The notes under the pieces are model-generated. The model was not told where the DNA came from. It worked only from the letters and a program-made list of their open reading frames with translations, and searched no databases. Positions 1-10,809 of a stretch of 64,000 nt of DNA are shown one piece after another (the stretch's first letter is position 1; each line of letters begins with the position of its first letter). Source of the DNA: Halichondria panicea (taxonomy: Eukaryota; Porifera; Demospongiae; Suberitida; Halichondriidae); the NCBI RefSeq assembly GCF_963675165.1, contig NC_087381.1, positions 6,449,378-6,513,377 on the forward strand, written 5' to 3'. The position numbers and the translations under genes are program-made.

Positions 1-1162
1 AAATGTAATCCGCGAAATGCGAAAATGTATAGAAATAACCCGCTATAATTATGGTATTATTCTGTATAAATAAGTTTAACGTCCTCACCACTATATTTAA
101 AATTAGCCTCGTTACCAGGGCAATTTTTCTCTAAAAGAGCAGAAGGGAGAAAAATAGTCACTAATATAGCAAGAGCTTGAGGCCAGGTTTCACGAGAGTG
201 AGGTTCCTTTTCCTTCACACAAGCAGCTCATACTCACAAACCTAAGTCATTTAACATGATTTAATTGATGCCATTGGCTGTAGGTAACATGATCAGCAAT
301 AATTCCAATTTTATCTGCCAAACAACACCTAAAACGCCATATCTGGCCGTAACAAAAATACATTAAATTCCCAGCCAGAACTGACCAGTATACGAAATAG
401 CAGAGTAGCCGCATTTCAGAGCGAGCTAGCAATCCGTGCCAAATGAAACTACCGGTATATCGAGGTTAGAGAGGCAGATTAGCAAAAAAGTTTACTGTAC
501 ATTCCTCTTCACTATAATTATAAATTATGTACTAGTTAATGCACGGTTGCGTTCGCCGAGTGCTACATGATGCTTCGAGAACTTCCGCGAGGCCAATAAT
601 ATCCATAGAGCACGAGCGTAAAACAGTGCATTAACTAGTTTGTATATAGTTTTTAGCTTCTTGCCAATACTAATACCTATCGGCTCTAGTATAGAGCTAA
701 CTACTAAGTAGAATAGCAATTAACCTTCTATGAAAAAATTTTGCTATTCCTGATTCTGGAGAGACTGCAATAGCCTTCAACGTACTGGTAAGCAAAACTA
801 GCCTTTACTCGAGAATAAAGCCTTTGTTAAGCATTGCTAGAAGCTTATAGAATCGCTTATAGCTGTACTCACATTGCAACCATGGAGCAGTACGTTGTAG
901 CTATCGTAAAATTCTATGGCTTAAAAATCAATTATTTTGAATACCAACCGTGTTCTAACTACCCCAGCCGTGCTGTAACTACCAAACTGTTCCAAAAATG
1001 CCAACCATGCACAGAATAATAGAGCAGTCTGTGGTTACTATACAGTTGTAGATCCTAGTAGTCTATGGCATTTGTTAGCATATTGATCTTTGTAAAAAAA
1101 ACTACATGGTTTGTTGTGACTATAATATAGTGCTTCATGGCACTAATAATTATAGTAATCAA
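1..1162. other. No gene seen; repeat-derived sequence
   Basis: I find no convincing exon here. The first ~50 bases, ending in ACCCGCTATA, look like the right end of the short CATATAGCGGGT..ACCCGCTATATG MITE family that is complete at 12590-12784. Bases 745-905 are a diverged copy of sequence at about 48655-48815. The rest is AT-rich and unremarkable. The leader and first exons of the downstream sushi receptor could lie here or left of the window, but I cannot identify them. Confidence 0.5.
745..905 (+). repeat. Dispersed repeat, copy also at ~48655-48815
   Basis: Shared blocks in the same order include GAGACTGCAA(T/C)AGCCTTCAA, then AAACTAGCC, a stretch around AAGCTTATAG/AAGCCTATAG, and ACATTGCAACC/GCATTGCAACC followed by GAGCAGT. 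Both copies are + strand and diverged, with indels. I do not recognise the family. Confidence 0.6.
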
Positions 1163-2312
1163 TATGGGGTGCCAAATGTGTCAAAATTAAAAAAATTGCC
1201 TGTATTTATATATCTATGTGTGTATTTATAAATCTACGTCTGTATTTATAAATCCATGCCAAGATTTATATATCTATACTCAGATTTATAAATCTATTCT
1301 CCAGATTTATATATCCATGCTCAGATTTATATATCCATGCTCTGATTTATATATCCATGTCCAGATTTATGTATCCATGCCCAGATTTATAAATCCATGT
1401 CCAGATTTATATAGACCACACCCAGATTTATATATCCATGTCCAGATTTATAAATCCACACCCAGATTTATATATCCATGTCCAGATTTATAAATCCACA
1501 CCCAGGTTTATATATCCATGTCCAGATTTATAAATCCACACCCAGATTTATATATCCATGTCTAATCCACACTCAGATTTATATTATAATGCCAGTCATG
1601 TGATACTCACGTGATTAATAGCTAGTGCAAAGGTAGCCTCGAATCCAGGCCGATTAATATCGGCCTGGTCTCGAGGCTAGTGCAAAGGAGGCTGGAACCA
1701 CTTGACCTTAGCTGACCCCCACTTGCAAAATAGCTTATACAGCACAAGGGCTTGAAGTACATGATTGTCTAGTGACCTTAATTATAGCTAAGGTCAACTG
1801 GTTCCAGCCTCCTCTGCAACCTATAATTAATCATGTGAGTATCACTTGACTGACATTATAATATAAATCTGGGTGTGGATTTATAAATCTAGACATGGAT
1901 AAATAAATCTGGGTGTGGATTTATAAATCTGGACATGGATATATAAATCTGGGTGTAAATATATAAAAATCTGGACATGGATTTATAAATCTGGGCATGG
2001 ATATATAAATCTGGACATGGATATATAAATCAGAGCATGGATATATAAATCTGAGCATGGATATATAAATCTGGAGAATGGATTTATAAATCTGAGCATA
2101 GATATATAAATCTTGGCATGGATTTATAAATACAGACATGGATTTATAAATCTGAGTATAGATATATATATTTGGACATGGATTTATAAATCTGAGTATA
2201 GATATATAAATCTTGGCATGGATTTATAAATACAGACGTGGATTTATAAATACACACATAGATATATAAATACGGGCAATTTTTTTAATTTTGACACATT
2301 TGGCACCCCATA
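1163..2312. mobile_element. 1.15-kb foldback element with subterminal tandem repeats
   Basis: The ends are mirror images: left TATGGGGTGCCAAATGTG (from 1163) and right CACATTTGGCACCCCATA (to 2312). Inside each arm is a tandem array of ~20-bp units of the type AGATTTATATATCCATGTCC (about 1205-1590 on the left, the reverse complement at about 1860-2275). The core arms GGAGGCTGGAACCA and TGGTTCCAGCCTCC also pair. The 8-mer AATCAATA lies at both edges (1157-1164 and 2313-2320) and may include a target-site duplication. Long inverted repeats with subterminal tandem units are typical of Foldback-type nonautonomous DNA elements. It carries no transposase. Confidence 0.85.
1634..1679. mobile_element. 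46-bp palindromic mini-element with 9-bp TSD, nested in the foldback
   Basis: The termini TAGCCTCGA / TCGAGGCTA and the centre GGCCGATTAATATCGGCC form a hairpin. It is flanked by perfect 9-bp direct repeats GTGCAAAGG (1625-1633 and 1680-1688). The opposite foldback arm (about 1805-1830) lacks the insertion, so this sits in one arm only. A 98-bp relative with the same termini is at 48258-48355. Confidence 0.8.
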
Positions 2313-2396
2313 AATCAATATTAATTTTGAGGCACAATAGTGTTACAGTTATCGGCTTGTTTTCACACTGTTAACCAACTTTACATCCTTTTAAAG

Positions 2397-5300
2397 TGGT
2401 GTCTGAATGTCCGACACTGGCACCTATTCCAAACGGAGCAATTACATATGATCCCGATATGACCGCTCCTTTTGAAGTGGATACAGTGGCTACTCATAGA
2501 TGTGATGATGGTTTCATTCTAGTGGTCGGATCTGAGACTCGAGTGTGTTTCAACACAGGGATATGGTCTGGCCTGATTCCTGTGTGCGGAGGTACGTATT
2601 ATAGATTCGTTAAAGCAAATTATTTAATTATCTCTCTTATCATGTTTGTTTTTATGTCATGTCAAAAGTAAAATGTCAGTAACACCGTTAACGAACCCCC
2701 CTTTCCCCAATTCCTGGATCCACCCCCGATGCCCACACTGTGTGCATGTAATCAAACCTATTGTTGCAATGCAATCGTTGTTCAAGCATATATCTGCTCG
2801 TGTTAATAGTCCTATTTGTTTAAGAGCCTGGAATTTTGATTGCTTTTTGAACGCCCACTAACTACTTCCTGTATAACTTCCGCAGTAAAATTGTGCTGAG
2901 CTGGCACGCCCTTTTACATTGAAGTCATTGTAAAATTGTATAGTAGGTATCTTCAAGACCAGCTAGCTCACTGACAGTTGACAAACACTCTCTGGGACAA
3001 AAACCATTGTGTAGCTCTTACTTCAATATTTCACAAACTTCCTTTTTTTAGAATAATAGCACATGCATTGCAGAATGCAGAAGCTGAAAAAACGCATTGA
3101 TTTTACAATGTGTAAAAGGGTGTGCCAGCTCAGCACAATTTTACTGCGGAAGCTATACAGGAAGTAGTTAGTGGGTGTTCAAAAAGCAATCAAAATTCCA
3201 GGCTCTTAAACGAATAGGACTATTGCCCAATCTTTTGTGCATACAACTTATTATTTTTACAGCAAAGCTATGTCCAGAACTGGCACCCATTTCAAACGGA
3301 GCTATTACATATGGTCCTGATATGACCGCTCCTTTCGAAGTGGATACAGTGGCCACTCATAGCTGTAATGATGGTTTCATTCTGGGTGTCGGATCTGAGA
3401 CTCGAATGTGTTTAAATACAGGGATATGGTCTGGCCTGATTCCTGTGTGCCGAGGTACGTATTATAGATTCATTATTTAATTATCTCTTTTAATTATCAT
3501 GTTTGTTTTTATGTCATGTCAAAAGTAAAATGTCAGTAACACCGTTAACGAACCCCCCTTTCCCCAATTCCTGGATCCGCCCCCGACGCCCACACTGTGT
3601 GCAAACCTATTGTTGCAATGCAATGCAATCGTTGTTCAAGCATATCTGCTCGTGTTAATTGCCCAATCGCTATTCTTATTATTTTTACAGCAAAGCTATG
3701 TCCAGCACTGGAACCCATTTCAAACGGAGCTATTATATATGGTCCTGATTTTACTCCTGATTTTGATATTGGAACTAGGGCTACATATAGCTGTAATCCT
3801 GGTTTCTTTCTGGTCGGAATTGCAACTCGAACGTGCTTAATCTCAAGTACTTGGCTGGTCAGCCTCCTGTGTGCCAACGTAAGAGTTTCTTGTGATATAA
3901 TTATAGGCTCGGCAAGAATAGAGCTGCATGAACAACGAGTCGATTGGCTAGCACATCGCAAACAGTTGGTTTGATTACACACAATCTGCGTGTGCATGTT
4001 CACACTTACAGACGCATCAGGGGCGTAGCCAGACTTTTGACACAGGGGTTTCCTTTGAAAAACTAGCGGCGCGGTAGTGCCGGGAAATTTTAGCCACGCC
4101 CACTTCCGGTGCCACACCTTTTTGATTGGGGCACACCTACTGGTTACACCTACTGCTCATTGTTTGTAATGACTTTTTTTACATGTTTGTGAGAAGCTAG
4201 CTAGACTGTCTAGCTAGTCTAGCTAGCTATAGACATTCTAAAAGGCAGGTGTCAATTGTGTATTGCTAGTCTAGCTGAGCACCATTACATTTACCTGAGA
4301 GGTTTCATGTGGCTGAGATTGTTCAAAACTTGTCCTTCCTGAATATCGAATAAAGTTGTGAGTCTGAGAATACTGGAGCATGCAGGATTTGATACTAGAA
4401 CTTAAGTCTTGGTCTTCTTTGTTTGAGGTAGCTAGCTAGCTAGCTGAGACAAAGCTAGCCAAAGTGAAACGATTCACGGTGCTACATGATTTGCAGCCAC
4501 GTGCATGAAAAGATGGGCAGGGCTGCTTGATTTCAATTATTGGGGAGCCCTGCCCAATTTTCTCAGCAGCTCCTGGGGGGGTTTCTGGGCAACCAGGAAA
4601 CAATGGTAGCTACGCCCCTGCGCATACAATGCAAAGCATGCAAATGATAACATACAACATCATATGCAAGCTTGGCCTGGCTAAATACATGCATTAAGCT
4701 GTTATTCTCAAATTCATGTGTTATCAGCTCGTGACAATTTGTTGAGTATAATATACATATCCTTTACAGCGGTGGAATGTCCAGCACTGGTCCCCATTCC
4801 AAACGGAGCTATTACATATGATACAATTGCTCCTTTTGATGAGGGAACAGTGGCTACTCATAGCTGTAATGACGGTTTCATTCTGCTCGGATCTGAGATT
4901 CGAACGTGTTTAGCCGGAGGGAGATGGTCTGGTCTGATTCCTGTGTGCCTCGGTGCGTAAGATTAACTTTAGGTTCTGAGAAATTAAATATTTGTTTGAA
5001 TTTCATCTATTAACGTTTAATCACGTTTAATGCGAGTGAAATAATTGCCGTTTTTATATTTCCCACCTACTACACTTTTGCCATGTAGTCTAGTGGGGTT
5101 TAACTGTCATAAATTGGCACCTCGTAGTCGGGAGGTTTACTGTCATAAACCCCTCTATACACTGTACATTAACTAACACTTATTATGTATAGGTGTTGGT
5201 GTTTATCAAAATAATTGCATGTCTGATACATTAAATTTTGTATCATAATTGTTTTGACAACTATAATTATTGACAGGTCCAGTAAGTATTGGCACACTGG

Positions 5301-7312
5301 CTGTTTCCTTTGATTTTAGGGGTCAAAATACAATTATATAATGTATAGGTCATTGGTGTTAGTAATTTAAATTGCATGTTGTTCAACTCTTATACAGGTC
5401 CATGTGACAATCTTCCACCGTTATTCAACGGAATGATCACCTACAATACTTCCCAAGGACTTCATAATACTGTTGCCATATACACTTGTAATGATGGGTT
5501 CACACTTCTTGGAAGTCACCTAAGAATCTGTGAGGAGGGAGTGTGGGAGGAAGCTAGCCCTTTATGCTTACAAGATGGTAAGGTGTACAATACTGTGTCA
5601 ATGTCAACAACTGCACTACTGGTGTGCACACACCATTAATTCCATACACATGTAACCGTATATTAAAAGAGAAATTAAAAAATTAACCGTATATACACTG
5701 GCTCTGCTAGCACAATTTGTTTGTATAAGGGCACTCCAAGTGATACTCTGGTTTCTGGTCCACCCACCCGCATCACATTATTTTATTCTTGGATTTCTAC
5801 ATCCTATGCATGCGTGCACTGCAGCACAACATAATGTGCTAATGTGATATTCATAAGGTGAAACAAACAAATAATGAATAATGACAAATACCTCCTGCCC
5901 GCATGGTGGACCAGAAACCAGAGTAACAGTACTTGGAGTGGCCTAAGTTGAATAATTTTGTAGAGGTATAATTTATAACACATCAATGTTCTCCTATAGC
6001 TGCAGCGATAACTCCAAATGGTGCTCCAATGGTTGGACAGAGCTTCTCCTTATTATGCACTGTGACTGAGACTGACTCACTTCAGCTCACCATTTCCTAC
6101 TACTGGTTCAGAGGACAATTGCCACTTACTACTACTTCTGGTCTTCTCACCTTTGACACATTGTTCCTGTCAGACGCTGGACTGTATAGATGTGAGGTCA
6201 CTGTGAGCTCTGATGAGCACCAACTTACTGTTAACTCAAGCTATGACATTAATTTCAAGAGTAAGCAATTTTTAAGAGTCAGTATACTAATTATAATAAG
6301 CTAGTTCCAGCTTTGATCGTTTAATAATGCCATTTAAAACTATCACTGTGAATATAGTTATTCGGATAACTATAGATCTTAATTTGTGAGTGTGACTGTC
6401 AAAGAGCAATTATGACTTCCTTATATTTATTGTAGGTCTTCACATCCAGCTGCGACTCATTATCAGTTCTAATTGCGGAGCATACACTCAGTCAGAAACA
6501 GCTGTTAAAACCAGCGACATCACTAATGAATTTTCCCACGGTGTCGATGAACTTTGTCAATGCGGTTTCAACACCTCTCTTATCTCAAGACCATTTATCC
6601 GCTGCTTTGAGAACTCTCCAAATCATGTGACATACAGAGCAGTTCTGAGCAGTAGTCGAACAATCTCGGCTCTCATAATAGGCTCTTTTATTGATCGATG
6701 GAGCAAAGAGACTCCCAGTATTATTGTGCAGAGTGCAGGACTTCGCATCAACAGCACTTGTCCAGTGATTATTGCCAATCCTAATAGTCCCGAATGCCCT
6801 GAGGATCTCACTAATCGCACGTTGATAATAACAGTAAACACAGATAATACTCCACTACTGAGTGTAGGTGCTGTGATTGGCAGTGTGATTGGATCATTGG
6901 CTCTTATAGTTGCTCTATTGGTGGTCGTCATTTTGCTGGTTTCTCTGAGATATCGGAGATACAAATCAAAAACCTTGGGTATCAACGTGTGAGTTCATCA
7001 GTCCATATTATGATGTCATACATCTATATTATGCATGCATGCAGGAGGCCTGAAATTGTTCTGGATGAGCTTCCTCACCATGACTATGATTACATCAGCG
7101 CATTTCAAGAGGCAAACTTGACTGGAAACCCTCAACCCTCTATAGCAGGGGATGGTGCTTCAGAGGTGAAGTTTGAACTGACATCCTGTGATGCTTACGG
7201 GCCTGGAAACCCTCAACCCTCTACAGCAGGGGACAATGCTTCCGAGATGAAATTTGAATTAACACCCTGTGATGCTTATGGGCCTGTGACAGTCCCCACG
7301 TACGCACGTTGA
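2397..7312 (+). CDS. Single-pass membrane receptor: 5 sushi/CCP domains, Ig domain, TM (5' end missing)
   Basis: Likely exons: 2397-2591, 3263-3454, 3691-3878, 4770-4952, 5398-5577 (one sushi each), 6000-6260 (Ig), 6436-6988 (juxtamembrane domain plus TM), 7045-7312 (tail, stop TGA). All ectodomain exons are phase 1-1; the last junction is phase 2. Sushi hallmarks are visible: CP.L.PIPNGAITY near the start, ATHSCNDGF in the middle, and a W-G-P-V-C ending. The Ig exon has SFSLLC, YYWFRGQ and DAGLYRCEVTV. Exon 7 is Cys-rich and ends in a hydrophobic helix (about 6861-6945) followed by RYRRYKSK, as expected for a type I stop-transfer. The tail repeats GNPQPS.AGD.ASE.KFELT.CDAYGP twice. No leader exon was found, so the N-terminus is unknown. 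Probably a surface recognition or adhesion receptor; the ligand is unknown. Confidence 0.82.
2592..3690 (+). repeat. Tandem duplication of sushi exon plus following intron
   Basis: Intron sequence after exon 1 (2592-2805) is repeated almost exactly after exon 2 (3455-3655), including GTACGTATTATAGATTC, the block around CAGTAACACCGTTAACGAAC and CAATCGTTGTTCAAGCATAT. The adjoining sushi exons are likewise close in sequence. This is a recent unequal-crossover duplication of one exon and its intron. Confidence 0.85.
2805..3224. mobile_element. 420-bp foldback insertion in a duplicated intron
   Basis: The arms of about 115-140 bp are mirror images: AATAGTCCTATTTGTT at 2805-2820 against AACGAATAGGACTATT at 3209-3224. 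They continue through GGCTCTTAAAC, CAAAATTCCA and CAGCTCAGCACAATTTTACT. The duplicated downstream intron reads straight through at 3650-3670 (GTGTTAATTGCCCAATCGC) without the element, giving an empty site. Confidence 0.85.
3691..3878 (+). CDS. Third sushi exon with a one-base frame break
   Basis: The exon has a normal acceptor (TTTTTACAG) and donor (GTAAGA) and reads as a sushi domain through ATYSCNPGF and RTCL. Its length is 188 nt, whereas its neighbours have lengths compatible with phase 1-1. The expected W-x-G-Q-P-P-V-C ending is present but in the next frame. One base appears to be missing around 3854-3855, between the TGG tryptophan codon and CTGGTCAG. It is either a decayed exon, a polymorphism or an assembly error. 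Confidence 0.75.
4018..4620. mobile_element. ~600-bp hAT-like MITE with 12-bp TIRs
   Basis: TIRs CAGGGGCGTAGC (4018-4029) and GCTACGCCCCTG (4609-4620) bound the element. The pentamer CGCAT flanks both ends (4013-4017 and 4621-4625). CAGGGGCG-type termini are common in animal hAT elements. Those usually leave 8-bp duplications, so the superfamily assignment is tentative. It sits in the intron between the third and fourth sushi exons and has no coding capacity. Confidence 0.75.
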
Positions 7313-8142
7313 CAAGTTAAAGTTAGATTGTATAGTCTTATAGCTATAGCTAAACAGAATTATACAGAGTATCAAAACTGTAAGCGCTAGTGGTATAGTA
7401 TAATGACCTTCAATGTTCCTCCTCACAATAATTATATGTTTTGTAGTTTTTCTATACATTAATTAACATGGCACTAATAGTAATTATTTTGTACAGGAGA
7501 CAGTGTTACGTACATACTTGTAGTTATGGGGCATGTATTATATAATTATAGCAAAATAATGATCAAGTAGTGGTGTGCACGTACATATTAAACTACTTTT
7601 TTAGTGAAATTTTCGTGGGCAAAAAATTCTCGTTGCACTGCATGGAACAGCAGTGATTTTCATGAGGAAACATTTATTGTCTATAATTATACGTGCACTG
7701 CATGCATGCATTAATTATAATAATTATATAGTTATGCGTTCCGGTAAACCAATGCCTATAGGTTTTTGTGGGTAAAATTGTCATTGAGGTCAGCCCACGA
7801 ATTTTTTACCCCAAAAAATTACACGTACATGTATACGTTGTATATTGCTTATATTGCTGTTGCCGAGCCTGCATGCATGCATACGGGAGCGCCTGTTCAA
7901 ACGAGGACCTTTCCACTTTTGAGGTATTTCCTGTTCAATTATAGTATCAAAGGCAATTCTTAAGTTATTATTAATGCCTATAATATTATCTAGTTCCCAA
8001 AAAGTAACTATAGCTGACAGACACATGTAATGAATATCACTGATTTTTTCAAAGCACCAACCATGCAAATGCACAACGTATATGTACGTATACTGAAAAA
8101 AATAGGTAAATAATCAATCAACAACAAAATCGTCATTTATCG
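7313..8142. other. Convergent intergenic spacer, no gene seen
   Basis: This spacer lies between the 3' ends of the sushi receptor (+) and SNAPC4 (-). It holds AT-rich simple sequence, GCATGCATGCAT runs, and two fragments related to the ATTTTCGTGGG/AATTTTTTACCCC MITE family (about 7605-7650 and 7738-7830). I see no open frame worth reporting. Confidence 0.6.
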
Positions 8143-10809
8143 TCATTTAATACTAGCGTCTTTCTCCGCCATGGAAGCGCCGAGCCAAAAAAATTTCACA
8201 GATTTTCTCCTTTTGACAGTTTCTGATGGAGACACACCAACGTCAATGGTGGCTGTCTCATTACCATCTTCCACTGATTCAGAAGGCTTTTGCTTTCTGT
8301 TAGAGTGTTCCCTACGTTTAATATCAGAGGGTGTGGTTCCAGCATCGGAGGGTATGGTGGTGAAATCCATTGCTTTGCTAGTGGATGGATGAGCAGCACT
8401 TTGTTCACTCGTGTTTGAATTATCAGGAGGACGCTTGCGTTTTCTGAATGAGAGCTTCTTCAGAACAGGCTTCTTCTGAACAGTTTTTCTGAACAGAGCA
8501 TTTGAAAATTGCTCAAGAGAGGGTGGGTCAATAAGTCCACATTCTGTAGCAGTCTTTGAAGCACCTCTTTTGGGAGCCAGTTTGCGTGTCCTTTGTCGAC
8601 TCTTAGCTGGCGCTCTTGTAGCAGCGTCGACCATCGAACTGTCAATGCTTTGGGCAACTTCTTCTACTGTTTTAGAGGCCACACCTTTCTTTCATACGTA
8701 CGTTCGTTTTGCTCTCTTGGATTGTGGACTTTTTGGTTTCTCGGCATTTTTTCGTTTTCGACCACCACCAGTAGTACTTTGACCAGTAGCTGTTGGCCGT
8801 TTCTGTGGTTTTTCAGGTGTTTGATATTTCTGTGTAGGACAATAAGTATCGTAGATAAGTATGTCATAGGTAGCGTACACTTGTAGCCGGAAATGGTGGT
8901 CATCCACGATAGCTGAATTGATGATGTTCGCACTTTTCTTCACAGGAGGTATGGGAACCTGAGACAGTGCAAAATGACGTGAGATGAGGTCATCGTTATT
9001 CAGAGGAGTGATAATCGGTCCAGTATTTCTCCGGCGATAAGGACGCGGGAATTTACTGATAGCACATGTGGTTAGGCTCGTACACAATCACGTAAGCATC
9101 TGCTTCCATTAAAACGTCTTTCTCAGTTGCTATTTGAACGGGGAGATCAAATCCGGCCATTTCAAAGACGAATTCTTCCAATTTCAATCTCTCGTCCGTT
9201 TCCGTTCGAGTGAATCGAAGAAATTCAGCTGCCAAAACTCGTTCAATTTCCGTAAAGTTACCCCTACCAGCAGAGTTGGAAATAATAGGAATGTTAGATA
9301 CAATAGAATCTGTTGCACCACTAGACGATATATTAGTATCAGCCAATGGTTCATTCACGCTGAAAATAGAAGAACTTGTAGTAGTAACCATGGTTACAGC
9401 ATTTAGTTTCTTTTGATCTGGTAACTCGTCGTCGTCCAAACTATTATTGTATTTAATATTTGATTCTTCAGTTCCACCGTCACCAGCATTGCTAGCAGCT
9501 GTTGTTTCGAGTGATTGCTCTGAAATTAGCGGACGCACTACAAAACGTGGTCCCACAGGGAAATTCCCTTCTCTTCTGGGGGTGTGGGCATTATGCAAGT
9601 CACGTGACACGGTATCCAACGGTGTCGTGTTCCTGTTTGATTCCACATTATTAGGAACGGATCCAGATTCAGTATTGCCAGCAGCTGTTGTTTCGTGTGA
9701 TTTTGAAATGATTGGACGCAATACAAAACGTGGTCCCACAGGGAAATTCCCTTCTCTTCTGGGGGTGTGGGCATTATGCAAGTCACGTGACACGGTATCC
9801 AACGGTGTCGTGTTCCTGTTTGATTCCACATTATTAGGAACGGATCCAGATTCAGTATTGCCAGCAGCTGTTGTTTCGTGTGATTCTGAAATGATTGGAC
9901 GCAATACGAAACGTAGTCCCACAGGGAAATTCTCTTCTCCTTTCATAGTGTTCGTAGAATCTGATTTCGTCCCCCCAATACTTGGTAAACATACAATCTT
10001 TCCGTTCCCATCCCGAATGCCAATGTATGTAGGGTTCTTGGATTAGACCCATTGCGCAAGTCACATGACACGGTATCATTTATCATCAATGGTGTCGTAT
10101 CAGAGTTTCTGGTATATTGTTCAGTGTTCACGTGTGATTCCACATTATGAGGAATGGATCTAGTTTCTGTCCGAGTGGCCACTTCAGCTGAGGGTATATG
10201 AAAGGATCTCGGTAGTGGCTTGAGGACGGGGTCAAAGGTCATGGGGGAGTGATCACCAGACGCTGGACCATGCTGAGGCTTAACAATGTTGACTACAACA
10301 TTCATATCCATGGCGTCGATCGTTCCCATAGCAACAGTGTGGTTCCCGGCTGTAACATTAGAGCTTGTATTATCATCATCATCATCTTGAGTGAGATCAA
10401 TTATTGATTCAGGAGTAGATTGCGATCCCGATTGTTCCCCTCCGTTCAGGGGGGCACCAACATTAGCCGACGTTGTGCCCCCTCTTATATTAGAGAGAAT
10501 ATTCTGTACAGTTGTATCTATCGCTTGGTCGTTGTTTGGACGACTGGTCGACGATTGTCCTTCCTCGTTACGAGAATTGTGTAGCGGTTGAGAGCTAAAC
10601 ATTGTTGATGATCCGTTCTTAAGAGAGGCCGAATATCGTCGAAAATTATACGATGGTGGAACATAGAGATCAGAATTGTCCCAGGAGATAATCCTGTCAG
10701 GACTTGGATAAGAGTCGGAATTGATGATGGAGGATTTACGTTTGTCTCGTGTAGTGTAGCGATATTTAAACTTCTTGACTTTCTCTTTCACAACCTCAGG
10801 GAGATCAGT
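8143..10809 (-). CDS. SNAPC4: SNAPC4 C-terminal exon, frame-interrupted
   Basis: The exon opens at 10809 after a CACACACAG acceptor (TDLPEVVKEKVKKF..). It holds a predicted SUMO-interacting motif, SIIDLTQDDDDDN (about 10370-10410), and a tandem 61-residue repeat. The frame changes near 10040-9946 and again near 9060, each time in the direction expected for one missing base. A single in-frame TGA lies at about 8692-8694, after which the same frame continues to a TAA or TGA near 8143 with the same basic, Lys/Arg/Ser/Pro-rich character. Tiny introns of under 40 nt could be drawn but fit the phases poorly. Assembly indels or genuine decay of the tail are the alternatives. Confidence 0.6.

Noticed and set aside
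1218-2139. Repetitive frames (IYISMLRFIYPCSDLY-type) on both strands
   Set aside because: They are translations of the mirrored 20-bp tandem units of the foldback element, readable in both orientations; not a protein.
3545-4117. 190-codon minus-strand frame
   Set aside because: Crosses the sushi exon antisense and runs into the MITE at 4018; no motif recognised.
8570-10046. Long plus-strand frames opposite 8143-10100
   Set aside because: Shadows of the minus-strand SNAPC4 C-terminal exon and its 183-bp repeats; the minus strand continues in phase from twelve well-supported exons.
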